A stretch of 64,000 nucleotides of DNA, from assembly GCF_001412535.1 (NCBI RefSeq), contig NZ_CP011774.1:2041501-2105500 (forward strand), given 5' to 3'. This DNA comes from Limnohabitans sp. 63ED37-2. GTDB taxonomy: Bacteria > Pseudomonadota > Gammaproteobacteria > Burkholderiales > Burkholderiaceae_C. Below, in pieces: positions 1 through 8,125 of this stretch. The notes beneath the pieces are model-generated. The model saw only the letters and a list, made by a program, of their open reading frames with translations. It made no database searches and was not told the DNA's origin. Made by a program: the position numbers and the translations under genes. Positions within the stretch are counted from its first letter, which is position 1; every line of letters starts with the position of its first letter.

Positions 1-379
1 GCTGACGATCCAACATGGTTGCGTTCATGCCCTTGTCACCTTGCGTGCTACCCTTGCCTGCCGCACCACCCATTTGCTTCATCATTCCCATGCCGTCCTG
101 CATCACCTTCATGTGCTCAGCCATTAGTGCTTGACGCTCATCTGGTGTTTTGGCTGCTGCCATCTTTTCGTGCATCACCAGCATTTCTTTCATGTGCTTG
201 TCCATTAAAGCCATCTTGTCTGCACTCACTGGATTGGTCGGTGATTTCTTAGCCGTTGCAGCTGGTGCCGTTGTTCCAGCTGGATGGTGATCTTTATGCT
301 CATCGGCATTTTGGGCAAAAGAACCCATCGAAGCTGCAGCGACACAGAATCCAATGATTGAATTGCGAATATTGGTCAT
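1..379 (-). CDS. Met/His-rich exported protein, 3' part outside the window
   Basis: The start is the ATG at 379, preceded by AAAAGGAAAATC; the frame stays open to the window edge, giving about 126 visible residues. The N-terminus is a typical Sec signal peptide (MTNIRNSIIGFCVAAASMG, then SFAQ), followed by an acidic/His segment (DEHKDHH) and an Ala/Thr/Pro linker. After that comes a helical part very rich in methionine (MALMDKHMKEMLVMHEKM, then EHMKVMQDGMGMMKQM). Clustered Met and His in a periplasmic protein suggest binding of Cu(I)/Ag(I) or another soft metal, which fits the neighbouring efflux genes. I do not know a named family for it. Confidence 0.7.
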   Translation of the reverse strand, partial: MTNIRNSIIGFCVAAASMGSFAQNADEHKDHHPAGTTAPAATAKKSPTNPVSADKMALMDKHMKEMLVMHEKMAAAKTPDERQALMAEHMKVMQDGMGMMKQMGGAAGKGSTQGDKGMNATMLDRQ

Positions 380-594
380 GATTTTCCTTTTGCAAATTTG
401 AGAGCAGCCACGTTAGCAAACCCATTGTTTGCTTGAGTAGCACCGAACCTCGATACCTAGTGTTTGCACTCGGCTAACTGGAGGTCCGCCACAATCATTC
501 CGCAGGCCTCGTTGGCCACCATAAACTTTATTCTTTCGACCATCTTGATGCTGGTCAATAAACTTCTAGCTTAGACTATGAAAACCATGGACAT

Positions 595-615
595 ACATGG
601 CATACCTTGCCATGT
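595..615. repeat. Near-perfect palindrome downstream of the DUF6876 gene
   Basis: Arms ACATGGCA (595-602) and TGCCATGT (608-615) are exact reverse complements around a 5-base centre. It lies 11 bases beyond the stop codon of the minus-strand DUF6876 gene but has no T-run, so it could equally be a protein-binding site. Confidence 0.4.
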
Positions 616-625
616 AAAGCAAAAC

Positions 626-1006
626 TCAGTACTCACTAGGAAGCATGATCACCCAATGCTCTCCATCCCAACTTGCATAGAGTGTTAAAGCATTCAATGG
701 GAAATCCGTGTAAGGAATTTCTTGTCTAGCGTGCTCAGTGCCATTGCCATCCTCATAGATCATCAACGCACGGGCTTGATTAACCTGTACTTTAATAAGT
801 ACAAACCAATCTGCAATACCGATCTCAGCTAGATGGCTTGCGATTGCATCCATCATCCAAAAACACTTGCCCTGCTCTGCCAAATACTTTGTACCGTCCG
901 TTAACAAGTGTTTGCGACTAATCCGGTAGTACTTTGTAGTACCCGTAAAGTGTGCCAATGTGTTGCTATCTAATCCATGACTAGCCAACTCAATTTGCGT
1001 CTTCAT
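626..1006 (-). CDS. DUF6876 family protein
   Basis: This 126-residue protein matches from memory the pattern of the DUF6876 family: an N-terminal LAHFTGTTKYYR segment, then TDGTKYLAEQGKCFWMMDAIASH, a central beta-rich part, and a C-terminus ending in LPSEY. Function is unknown; members occur mainly on plasmids and integrative elements, which fits the island context. The ATG is preceded by AAGGACACAAG. It has no signal peptide or membrane segment, so it should be cytoplasmic. It stands alone, with non-coding DNA on both sides. Confidence 0.75.
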   Translation of the reverse strand: MKTQIELASHGLDSNTLAHFTGTTKYYRISRKHLLTDGTKYLAEQGKCFWMMDAIASHLAEIGIADWFVLIKVQVNQARALMIYEDGNGTEHARQEIPYTDFPLNALTLYASWDGEHWVIMLPSEY

Positions 1007-1074
1007 CTTGTGTCCTTTTCCAGTGTCTTACTGCAGTTTTATTTCAGACAAAGAAAAGAACAACCTTCTTTTGG

Positions 1075-1436
1075 TAACCCGATAAATTGAACGGATACCA
1101 AGTTTTTCAAATTTAAAACAGCAAATTTATTGAACTTGATTGCGCTAGTTGAAGCGTATGCGGCAAGTTAAAACGCCCTGCACAGCTTTAAAGATACGCT
1201 TCACTACAGTGGATGCTGAGCAAGCTGAAAAACGCTTGTAGAGCTTGTATTTGGGTCAACGCTGGTTATCCACAGCGAGCGTGAGTTATCCACAAAAAAT
1301 CTATGAAAATCAACATTTATAAAGATTTCGAACAATGACTATTGAAATCATTGAAGATTTTTTCAGTCAAAAAGTTATCCACAGTCAGTCCAATTCGCCC
1401 TGCTCTAACTCGATAACCCGCCAAATTGGACGGACT
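1075..1436. repeat. Imperfect direct repeats flanking the DnaA-box cluster
   Basis: The unit at 1075-1097 (TAACCCGATAAATTGAACGG and following bases) recurs at 1414-1436 (TAACCCGCCAAATTGGACGG and following bases), with about 18 of 22 positions equal. The second copy also forms an inverted pair with GTCCAATT at 1388-1395. The position just upstream of a recombinase gene makes them candidate recombination or binding sites. Confidence 0.45.
1266..1383 (+). other. Cluster of three perfect DnaA boxes (TTATCCACA)
   Basis: Exact TTATCCACA occurs at 1266-1274, 1286-1294 and 1375-1383. The only other copy I noticed in the window is inside the cadA coding sequence near 11136. By chance one would expect less than one copy per 64 kb on both strands, so three within 118 non-coding bases is striking. 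Whether DnaA actually binds here is inference. Confidence 0.55.
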
Positions 1437-1505
1437 CAGGTTGCTCTGATTAATATGTGAAAACACAATGCAATTAACGCAAACACATGATTTAGGAGAA
1501 CTTGA

Positions 1506-2078
1506 ATGGCACAAGCAAAAACACTGACAAAAGAAGAGATGACGCGAGTACTGGACTACATCAACACACGCCGCTTCGCGCAACGCAATAGAGCAATGAT
1601 GTTGCTCACACACCTAGCTGGTTTACGAATTGGCGAAGTCGCTTGCCTGCGCTGGAGCGATGTCACAAACAGTGACGGAAAAATTAAAGATGAAATTCGC
1701 TTGCTGCCTGATATGACAAAAGGACGTCATGCACGAACAGTCTTTATCAATTCAAAACTCAAAATTGAACTTCAAACTTATGCAGATCAAGCAAAATGCA
1801 TAGATCGCTGCTACCCATTCTTTGCAACTCAAAAAAGTATCAAATCAGGATTCAGTGCAAATAGTTTGTCTCAAACTATTGCCCTTCTCTATGAAGGAGC
1901 AGGACTTGAAGGTGCAAGCAGTCACAGCGGTCGGAGAACTTTTTTGACAAACCTTGCAAATAAAGGAACTTCAATCCACTTACTCAAATCGCTTGCTGGA
2001 CATCGCAGCATTCAAACAACTGCTCTATACCTCTACTCTAGCCCAATTCAATTAAAGGCGGTTGTTGAGTTAGTTTAA
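1506..2078 (+). CDS. Minimal tyrosine recombinase (catalytic domain only)
   Basis: The 190-residue protein contains a complete-looking tyrosine recombinase catalytic domain: box I Arg41 in GLRIGEV, Lys72 in TKGRH, His140 and Arg143 in HSGRRTF, His166 in LAGHRSI, and Tyr175 nine residues later. The family normally has about 300 residues with an N-terminal core-binding domain; here only about 25 residues precede the catalytic fold. There is no upstream in-frame extension, and AGGAG at 1496-1500 supports the start. It may act as a resolvase or inverter-like enzyme on the repeats just upstream, or work with a partner. All catalytic positions are present, so I do not call it a pseudogene. Confidence 0.8.
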   Translation: MAQAKTLTKEEMTRVLDYINTRRFAQRNRAMMLLTHLAGLRIGEVACLRWSDVTNSDGKIKDEIRLLPDMTKGRHARTVFINSKLKIELQTYADQAKCIDRCYPFFATQKSIKSGFSANSLSQTIALLYEGAGLEGASSHSGRRTFLTNLANKGTSIHLLKSLAGHRSIQTTALYLYSSPIQLKAVVELV

Positions 2079-2473
2079 TTTTGAGTTAAGTCCTTTTAAT
2101 TGCGATAACAGTAATAAGCCAAACGTCAAGCGATGCATTTAAAATTGAATTTCTCACTTTACTTTCTATACAAATAAAAAGTTATCTTAGAACAGCATTG
2201 CAACAAAAGTGCAATTTTTGTGAATTTATTGCTCGCTATAATTCCACAATATAAAACGAATACTAATTTATTCAAAGTTAATGCATCTTCATTGTCTATG
2301 AAGTCGCTGTAATTTGAAGACAAATGCAGAATAAAAATAAAAAATTTACGAAAAAAATAAAGAAAAATAAAAACCGGGTGTTTTTTCACCCAGTTTTAAA
2401 ATTGGTTTTATTTCAATCAATCATCCTCATCATTTGAAAGACAAAATTTTTCAAATTCAAGGACTATTAAAAA
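2079..2473. other. AT-rich intergenic stretch between convergent genes
   Basis: This 395-base segment is very AT-rich. It contains a minus-strand terminator at 2366-2398 and long A-runs. A 76-codon open frame on the minus strand (2159-2389) encodes a Phe/Ile/Leu/Lys-rich sequence typical of chance translation of AT-rich DNA and starts inside the terminator, so I do not call it. Nothing else is recognised. Confidence 0.5.
2366..2398 (-). terminator. Rho-independent terminator of the metal-efflux/lipoprotein transcript
   Basis: Read on the minus strand, AAAACTGGGTG, a loop of six A, and CACCCGGTTTT form a stem with one G-T pair, followed by a T-rich tract. It lies about 75 bases after the lipoprotein gene stop. 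Confidence 0.7.
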
Positions 2474-2833
2474 TTATTTAGAATGCCGTTCGATCTGTTT
2501 TGCACAATCAAAGATATTGATAACTACAGAATCATTTTCTTCAAGCGAAAAGTCTAGACCTACCGGAACTGTTAGCCAAATGGGAGGTTTAGAATTTTTT
2601 AACAAGACTGTTGCATAGCGTGTAGATGACGTCGCTATTTGGTTTTTACAGTGTTTAGCAAGTTTATTAGCATAGATGTTCCCTTGACCGATAGCAGTCA
2701 CAGTGCCACTTCGCCAACCTTCATTCCAAGAAAATTTTTCTGAACTTCCATATTTCTGGGTCGTACAACCTGAAACGAAAGTCAATGAGAGAATAGCCCC
2801 TGCGATTGGCAGTATGTTGAGTTTTGAATTCAC
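2474..2833 (-). CDS. Small predicted lipoprotein
   Basis: The protein has a lipoprotein signal: a hydrophobic segment LNILPIAGAILSLTF followed by the lipobox VSGC and TTQ. I chose the GTG at 2833 (119 residues) because AGGGA lies eight bases upstream and the signal peptide then begins directly; an ATG at 2881 would add 16 residues. The mature part is short with no motif I recognise and ends in a Lys/Arg/His-rich tail. It follows the small periplasmic protein of the efflux block on the same strand and may be co-transcribed, but a metal-related role is only inferred from position. Confidence 0.65.
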   Translation of the reverse strand: MNSKLNILPIAGAILSLTFVSGCTTQKYGSSEKFSWNEGWRSGTVTAIGQGNIYANKLAKHCKNQIATSSTRYATVLLKNSKPPIWLTVPVGLDFSLEENDSVVINIFDCAKQIERHSK

Positions 2834-2881
2834 TTTAGATTTCCCTAGTAAAAAAAATGGGTTTATACGCATGCAGATCAA

Positions 2882-3265
2882 TTACTTCAGCACAAAACGT
2901 GCAATTATTTTTTTTTCTCCTGTCATAACTATTGCAACCACTTTCGTATTAGGAGTTATTTTGAAAGCACCATTTACCTCCAATTTATTCCCAGAGGGCT
3001 TTAATTCGACTTCCTGTTTGTCAACGCCTGTGAGCAATGTGAGTTTTGCTGATGACTTACTCACGTCAATGGGATTCCCATGGTCGCGAAGATAAAGTTG
3101 CAAGAATTCAGATTTTGCAACTAGCTCATATTCAATGTCCTTCACTTCGGTCACTACACCTCCGTGCATTGGCTTGGCTTTACCATGACTATGGCTCTCC
3201 CCAGCTGCAATTCCGCCTGTGCTGATAAGCAGACTCAATGCAATAGCGATTTTTTGAATTTTCAT
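2882..3265 (-). CDS. Small periplasmic accessory protein of the RND metal-efflux cluster
   Basis: I chose the ATG at 3265 (127 residues), preceded by AAAGGG, over the one at 3286, because the protein then starts with a clean signal peptide (MKIQKIAIALSLLISTGGIAAG). The predicted mature N-terminus is ESHSHGKAKPMHGG, rich in His, followed by a small beta-rich domain. Similar short proteins next to cusA/czcA genes are familiar in Burkholderiales, without an established function. It probably binds or senses metal in the periplasm. It starts 22 bases after the stop of the RND pump gene, so it should be in the same operon. Confidence 0.75.
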   Translation of the reverse strand: MKIQKIAIALSLLISTGGIAAGESHSHGKAKPMHGGVVTEVKDIEYELVAKSEFLQLYLRDHGNPIDVSKSSAKLTLLTGVDKQEVELKPSGNKLEVNGAFKITPNTKVVAIVMTGEKKIIARFVLK

Positions 3266-3287
3266 TTCTAACCCTTTCAGTATCAAA

Positions 3288-6200
3288 TTAAAATGCTTCG
3301 GCGTCTTTGTCTTCTGTCAAGCGTTCGGCATCTCGACGACCAAAGAGCCAGAACATGACAGGAGTCAGGAACGTATCAAGCAACGTGGAGCTGATTAGCC
3401 CTGAAAAAATTACTACCGCAACTGGGTGTAAAACCTCAGTCCCCGGGCGCTCTGCTTCAAAAAGCAAAGGAGCCAATGCAAAAGCTGTTACCAACGCAGT
3501 CATCAACACAGGGCTTAATCGTTCGAGCGAACCACGAATAATCATCTTGTGGTCAAAATTCTCACCTTCAAACCGCATCAAGTTGATGTAATGACTGACT
3601 TTCAAGATGCCATTTCTGACTGAAATTCCTGCTAGTGTGATGAATCCCACCAAAGCGGCAACAGACAACGGCTGTCCTGACAACCACAGCCCGAGAACTG
3701 CACCTACCAAGGCCAGCGGTATGTTCACCATGATCAACGCGGAAAGTCGCGTCGACTTGTAGCGGCTGTACAGAACCACAAACATCAAGACCAGCGACAC
3801 GATTGAGAGCAGCCCCACAAGTCGTGAAGCTTCCTCTTGAGCTTGAAACTGACCGCCTAGCGTGATGAAGTACCCCTCGGGGAGTTTGGTGTCAGCCACC
3901 ACAGCGCGAATATCCGCAACAATTTCTGACAAAGCTCGACCAGATGCGTTTGCGGACAAAACGATGCGGCGTTTGCCGTCATCGCGGCTGATTTGGTTCG
4001 GGCCATCGCCATCCTCAATCGTCGCCAACTTTGACAATGGCACTCGACCGTTGGGAGTCTCAATCAAGATTTGATTTAAGCCCTCAACCGAACGAGCAGA
4101 TTCAGGCAAGCGCACGACCAACGCAAAACGACGTCCGCCTTCCACAATCTGGGTGATTTTTTCGCCTTCGACCAAGCTTTGCAAAGTCGAGAGCACTTGT
4201 GGTGCAGGAATTCCGTATTGAGCTGCGGCGGCATAGTCAATACGAACCTTGATTTGCGGTGCCAGCACTTGCTTTTCAATTTGCAAATCAGCAATGCCGG
4301 GAATAGTCGCTAATCGTGCTCTCAACGAATCAGCTTGCCCACGCAATCCATCTAAGTCATCGCCAAAAATTTTGATGGCGATTTGCGAGCGCACCCCGGA
4401 CAGCATGTGATCGATACGGTGGGAAATGGGTTGACCGATTTCTAGGGCGGCGGGCAAATTGACAAGGCGAGAACGGATGTCTGCCTTGATTTCATCCATA
4501 CTGCGCATCAGCTCACCCGTTGGTTTGAGGCCCACGTCCAGCTCACTCACGTGAACGCCTTCTGCGTGCTCATCAAGCTCAGCTCGTCCGCTTCGACGAC
4601 CGACATGTGTGACCTCTGGTACTTGCTTGACCAAGACCTCGGCTTGTCTGGCCAATGCAGTGGTTTCGGACAAAGTCACGCCGGGGTTCAAGCGCAGTCC
4701 GATCAGCAGTGTTCCTTCGCTGAATGGTGGCAAGAAAGTCGTCGGGAAAAATGGTACTGCTGCAATTGCCGTCAGCACGGCGAATCCAGAGGCAACCAAT
4801 GCAATCTTCGGTTTTTGTAAAACGCTTTGAAGACTGCTTGCATAGCGTGTTTTGAGCCAAATCAGAACCTTGGTATCCCCATGATCCAAGTTTTTCATGG
4901 TCGGCAGGAGGTAGTAACTCAGCACGGGGGTAATGGTGACCGAGACAAGCAATGAAGCCAGAGTTGAAACGATGAAGGAAATGCCCAACGGAACAAAGAG
5001 CTTTCCCTCCAAGCCGGGCAATGCAAACAACGGAATGAAAACGAGGACGATGATCACCGTGGCATACAAAATGGCAGATCTAACCTCCATTGAGGCTTTC
5101 GCTACAACTTCCAACGGATGAAGCCGATGCTGCGGATGTTTTATGCGATCTTCCTTCAACCGTCGCAGAATGTTCTCTACGTCGACCACCGCATCGTCGA
5201 CCAGACCGCCAATGGCAATGGCCAATCCTCCAAGAGTCATGGTGTTGATAGACAAGCCAAAGTACTTGAATACCAAAGAGGTGATGAAGATGGATACGGG
5301 AATCGCTGTCAAGGCGATGATGGTGGGTCGAACCGTACCTAAGAAAAAGAACAAAATCACAGCGACAAAGACGGATGCACCAATCAATTTGCCTTGTAGC
5401 GTATTGATGGATGCTTCGATGAAGCTGGCCTGTCTGAATGTGACGCGAGGGGCATCCATGCCAGCTGGCAAGGATGATTTCAAACCTACCAACGCATCCT
5501 CAATTGCACGGGTAAGAGCAATCGTGTCTGCTGTGGGTTGTTTCTGAATACCCAAAATAACTGCCGGTTTCCCCTCAAACCCTGCATCACCACGCTTCAA
5601 CGCTGCAGCAAAAGTAACATCGGCAATTTGACGCAACAAGATTGGCTGCCCATTTTTTGTGGTCAGTGCCAGATTTTTCAGATCATCCAAACGGGAAGTT
5701 CGTCCGAGGTTGCGGATCAGGTATTCCCGTCCATTGAGTTCCAAAAAGCCACCGGAGGTATTGGCAGAAAAACCTTTCAGCGCAGCTTCCATTTGATCGT
5801 GTGAGATGCCCAACTCAGCCATACGAGCCGTATTGGGTTGCACCTGAAACTGACGCACCTCGCCACCAATTGGAATAACTTGGGCAACCCCAGAAACCGA
5901 CAGAAGGCGTGGACGCAAAACCCAGTCTGCGTACTCACGGACAGCCATAGCTGAAATCTTCTGCGAATCGACTGGAATAGCGATTTGCATGATCTCACCC
6001 ATGATCGAGCTAATTGGTCCCATGCGCGGCATTACGCCAGCAGGCATACCGTCTTCCATGGCTGACAGTCGCTCAGATACCAACTGTCTTGCACGGAAAA
6101 TATCTGTATCCCATTTGAAAGTCACATATAAAAATGACAATCCGGCTGACGAAATAGACCGGACGGATTCAACGCTAGGCAAACCGTTCATGGCGGTCTC

Positions 6201-6407
6201 TAGGGGGAAGGTGATGAGTTGCTCAACCTCTTCTGGCGCCATGCCACCTGATTCGGTCATGATGGTGACCGTGGGCTTGTTCAAATCAGGAAAAACATCC
6301 ACTGGTGTTTTTGTCAATGTGAATGCGCCGTAGGTCATCAATACGACACTGGCGATGATCACCAGCAATCGATTGGCTAAACTGTTTTCAAGTAACCACT
6401 TAAACAT
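3288..6407 (-). CDS. czcA: Heavy-metal efflux RND permease, CzcA/CusA family
   Basis: With 1039 residues this is the usual length of the inner-membrane proton/metal antiporter of HME-RND pumps, which move periplasmic or cytosolic cations out through an outer-membrane channel. It begins with the first membrane helix (FKWLLENSLANRLLVIIASVVLM), followed by the porter domain. Helix 4 carries acidic residues Asp404, Asp405, Asp409 and Glu411 in LVDDAVVDVEN, the expected proton-relay region. This differs from the single-Asp VDGAVV pattern I associate with the Czc archetype, so the metal (Zn/Co/Cd or another divalent ion) is not certain. It lies one base after the adaptor gene and is co-transcribed with it. 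Confidence 0.9.
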   Translation of the reverse strand: MFKWLLENSLANRLLVIIASVVLMTYGAFTLTKTPVDVFPDLNKPTVTIMTESGGMAPEEVEQLITFPLETAMNGLPSVESVRSISSAGLSFLYVTFKWDTDIFRARQLVSERLSAMEDGMPAGVMPRMGPISSIMGEIMQIAIPVDSQKISAMAVREYADWVLRPRLLSVSGVAQVIPIGGEVRQFQVQPNTARMAELGISHDQMEAALKGFSANTSGGFLELNGREYLIRNLGRTSRLDDLKNLALTTKNGQPILLRQIADVTFAAALKRGDAGFEGKPAVILGIQKQPTADTIALTRAIEDALVGLKSSLPAGMDAPRVTFRQASFIEASINTLQGKLIGASVFVAVILFFFLGTVRPTIIALTAIPVSIFITSLVFKYFGLSINTMTLGGLAIAIGGLVDDAVVDVENILRRLKEDRIKHPQHRLHPLEVVAKASMEVRSAILYATVIIVLVFIPLFALPGLEGKLFVPLGISFIVSTLASLLVSVTITPVLSYYLLPTMKNLDHGDTKVLIWLKTRYASSLQSVLQKPKIALVASGFAVLTAIAAVPFFPTTFLPPFSEGTLLIGLRLNPGVTLSETTALARQAEVLVKQVPEVTHVGRRSGRAELDEHAEGVHVSELDVGLKPTGELMRSMDEIKADIRSRLVNLPAALEIGQPISHRIDHMLSGVRSQIAIKIFGDDLDGLRGQADSLRARLATIPGIADLQIEKQVLAPQIKVRIDYAAAAQYGIPAPQVLSTLQSLVEGEKITQIVEGGRRFALVVRLPESARSVEGLNQILIETPNGRVPLSKLATIEDGDGPNQISRDDGKRRIVLSANASGRALSEIVADIRAVVADTKLPEGYFITLGGQFQAQEEASRLVGLLSIVSLVLMFVVLYSRYKSTRLSALIMVNIPLALVGAVLGLWLSGQPLSVAALVGFITLAGISVRNGILKVSHYINLMRFEGENFDHKMIIRGSLERLSPVLMTALVTAFALAPLLFEAERPGTEVLHPVAVVIFSGLISSTLLDTFLTPVMFWLFGRRDAERLTEDKDAEAF

Positions 6408-6408
6408 A

Positions 6409-7533
6409 TCAACGCACTTGGTTAATCAATGTTGCGCCTTGCGTAGCGATCAAATCGCCCATCTCAAGACCCGATGTAATAGCAACCCGTGTACCGTCCA
6501 AGGGTTCAAAAGTGATGGTGCGCGGTGTGAATCGCTCAGCGGCTGTTTTGACCCAAACAATTGGCTGATTGGCAGGGTTCTTCATCAAAGCAGAAACTGG
6601 AACAGCCATACCTTTCACCTTGTCTTTGGTCTGAATCACCACCCTGACTGGCTCACCGAGAGCCAATGCGCTCAGTTCTTCGCCCTGAGCCTTGAAATTC
6701 ATGGGCAGTGCTTGCTCACGCAGGCTGCGTGCTGCACCTAAAAATTGAAGCGAAATTTGTTGGCCATTCACTGCCATGAACGCCTTGTCCACGCTGGCGA
6801 TGAGAGCGGTGTCAAAAGCCAAGGCTTCAATTCGCAGGCGTGCTGGGTCCACAATTTCAAACACCAACTCTCGCGCATCGATCACTTGTCCTGCCACCAC
6901 ATTTGCTGAGGCAATCACGCCAGAAACGGGTGCCACCAAAGGTTCTCGGTGGTTCAGTCCTGTGCTAACTGCCGAGACGCGGCCAGTCAAGCTTTGTAGC
7001 TCGCTCTCAGCTGCTTCGATGTCTTTGCGTGGCACGGTATCGGAAAGTTCCTTAAATCGTGCCAGTCGTTTTTCTGCAAGAGATTTAGCTGCTTTGAGTT
7101 CTGCCAACTGTGCAAACTGATTGGATTGCTCAATAGGCGCAAGTGAAGACACAAGATAAGCAAGAACATCCCCTTTGCGCACTGCAGTACCGAGATTTGG
7201 CAGACCTTTAGGACCGGCTTCGATTCGACCAGCATTGATGGCTTGAACTTTGCCACCAGCATTGGGGTCCATGCTGACCTTGCCGTTGAGTTCTATTGAC
7301 CTCGGCAAGTCTGTAACTTCCACTTTTATAGTTCGAATTGCCAATTGACGTTGGGCTGGCTTTGGTAAGAAGACGCTGCCATCGGGCAAGCGCTGAGGCC
7401 CGTTCATGTTGGGAGTAGCAGATGCACCGCCATGGTCATGGCCTTCACCAGCCCAAGTGCTGGTCACCGGAGATAGGGCAGTCACTGCGGCCATCACGAC
7501 AGTCAGTGTTGAAAGAGTGGTTTTGAAAGTCAT
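6409..7533 (-). CDS. czcB: RND efflux periplasmic adaptor, CzcB/CusB family
   Basis: This 374-residue membrane fusion protein has a signal peptide ending near STWA, then GEGHDHGG at the mature N-terminus. A barrel-sandwich/lipoyl-like half follows (VQAINAGRIEAGPKGL and RKGDVLAYLV), then a coiled-coil hairpin of about 60 residues rich in Ala/Glu/Lys, the returning lipoyl half (VAPVSGVIAS), and a beta-barrel domain. It links the RND pump to the outer-membrane channel. Its start overlaps the preceding gene's stop by four bases (7530-7533), indicating translational coupling. Confidence 0.9.
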   Translation of the reverse strand: MTFKTTLSTLTVVMAAVTALSPVTSTWAGEGHDHGGASATPNMNGPQRLPDGSVFLPKPAQRQLAIRTIKVEVTDLPRSIELNGKVSMDPNAGGKVQAINAGRIEAGPKGLPNLGTAVRKGDVLAYLVSSLAPIEQSNQFAQLAELKAAKSLAEKRLARFKELSDTVPRKDIEAAESELQSLTGRVSAVSTGLNHREPLVAPVSGVIASANVVAGQVIDARELVFEIVDPARLRIEALAFDTALIASVDKAFMAVNGQQISLQFLGAARSLREQALPMNFKAQGEELSALALGEPVRVVIQTKDKVKGMAVPVSALMKNPANQPIVWVKTAAERFTPRTITFEPLDGTRVAITSGLEMGDLIATQGATLINQVR

Positions 7534-8117
7534 GCGGCACCTCCGGTGCGATTAGCTTGATGAGTCTGTAGGCGCTTGCGAATAAAAATCAGCGCCATAA
7601 GGGCGGTGGCAAAAAGCAACACCCAACTAAGCCACTTTTTCCATTCATTTTTTGAAGCGCTACCTTGTCCATTCAAATCTGAGTGAATGTCCAGCTCCCC
7701 AGCCAACAAATCAACTTCTTTGTCGATCGTGACAGTCGCAGTCACGCTGATAACGCCGGGTTTCGGCTCAGAGGGGAGCACAATTTCAAACTCACCTTCA
7801 CCGTGCTTTTGCGCTACAAATTTAACGCCAGATAAATCCAGCTCAATTTGTGCATCTTTGACAGGCGCATTGGTTTCAAGGCGATCTAAATAGAGAGTGA
7901 TTTGCTTTCCGTTCAGCACACCGACCAATTCGAGTGCATCTGAAACTGCTGTAAAACGGGGGGTGGAGGGGGCTGATGTGGCTGCCTTGGCATCGCCATG
8001 ATCGTGCCCTTCCCCTGCCCAACTCAGACTGGAAAGAGCCAAGCCGATGGCCAGTCCAATGGTTCTGATTCCTGATGAAATAGTCATTGAAATTTTCTGT
8101 AATGTTGATTGATTCAT
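7530..8117 (-). CDS. Membrane-anchored periplasmic accessory protein of the metal-efflux operon
   Basis: The 195-residue protein has an N-terminal signal sequence (IGLAIGLALSSLSWA) followed by GEGHDHGDAK, nearly the same mature N-terminus as the adaptor encoded next. A periplasmic beta-sandwich-like part follows, then one C-terminal membrane helix (WLSWVLLFATALMALIFIRKR) and a short basic tail. It sits between the outer-membrane factor and the adaptor and overlaps the latter by four bases. I know of no characterised function; a role in delivering metal to the pump is inference. The start could also be the internal ATG at residue 11. Confidence 0.75.
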   Translation of the reverse strand: MNQSTLQKISMTISSGIRTIGLAIGLALSSLSWAGEGHDHGDAKAATSAPSTPRFTAVSDALELVGVLNGKQITLYLDRLETNAPVKDAQIELDLSGVKFVAQKHGEGEFEIVLPSEPKPGVISVTATVTIDKEVDLLAGELDIHSDLNGQGSASKNEWKKWLSWVLLFATALMALIFIRKRLQTHQANRTGGAA

Positions 8118-8125
8118 AGCACACC

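Larger units (their letters stand above)
1007..1505. other. Non-coding, repeat-rich, origin-like segment
   Basis: There is no convincing gene in these 499 bases. Seen directly: an inverted repeat TGAAGCGTAT (1150-1159) and ATACGCTTCA (1194-1203); three perfect TTATCCACA sequences at 1266-1274, 1286-1294 and 1375-1383, all in one orientation; a direct repeat at 1075-1097 and 1414-1436; an inverted GTCCAATT (1388-1395) and AATTGGAC (1424-1431); and AT-rich DNA after the second DnaA box. TTATCCACA is a consensus DnaA box. The segment could be a replication origin-like element, a recombination site for the adjacent recombinase, or both. Confidence 0.5.

Noticed and set aside
1317..1613. 98-codon minus-strand frame
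   Set aside because: Overlaps the start of the minimal recombinase and the DnaA-box region; Cys-rich random-looking sequence.
2159..2389. 76-codon minus-strand frame
   Set aside because: AT-rich low-complexity translation beginning inside a terminator hairpin; no ribosome-binding site.
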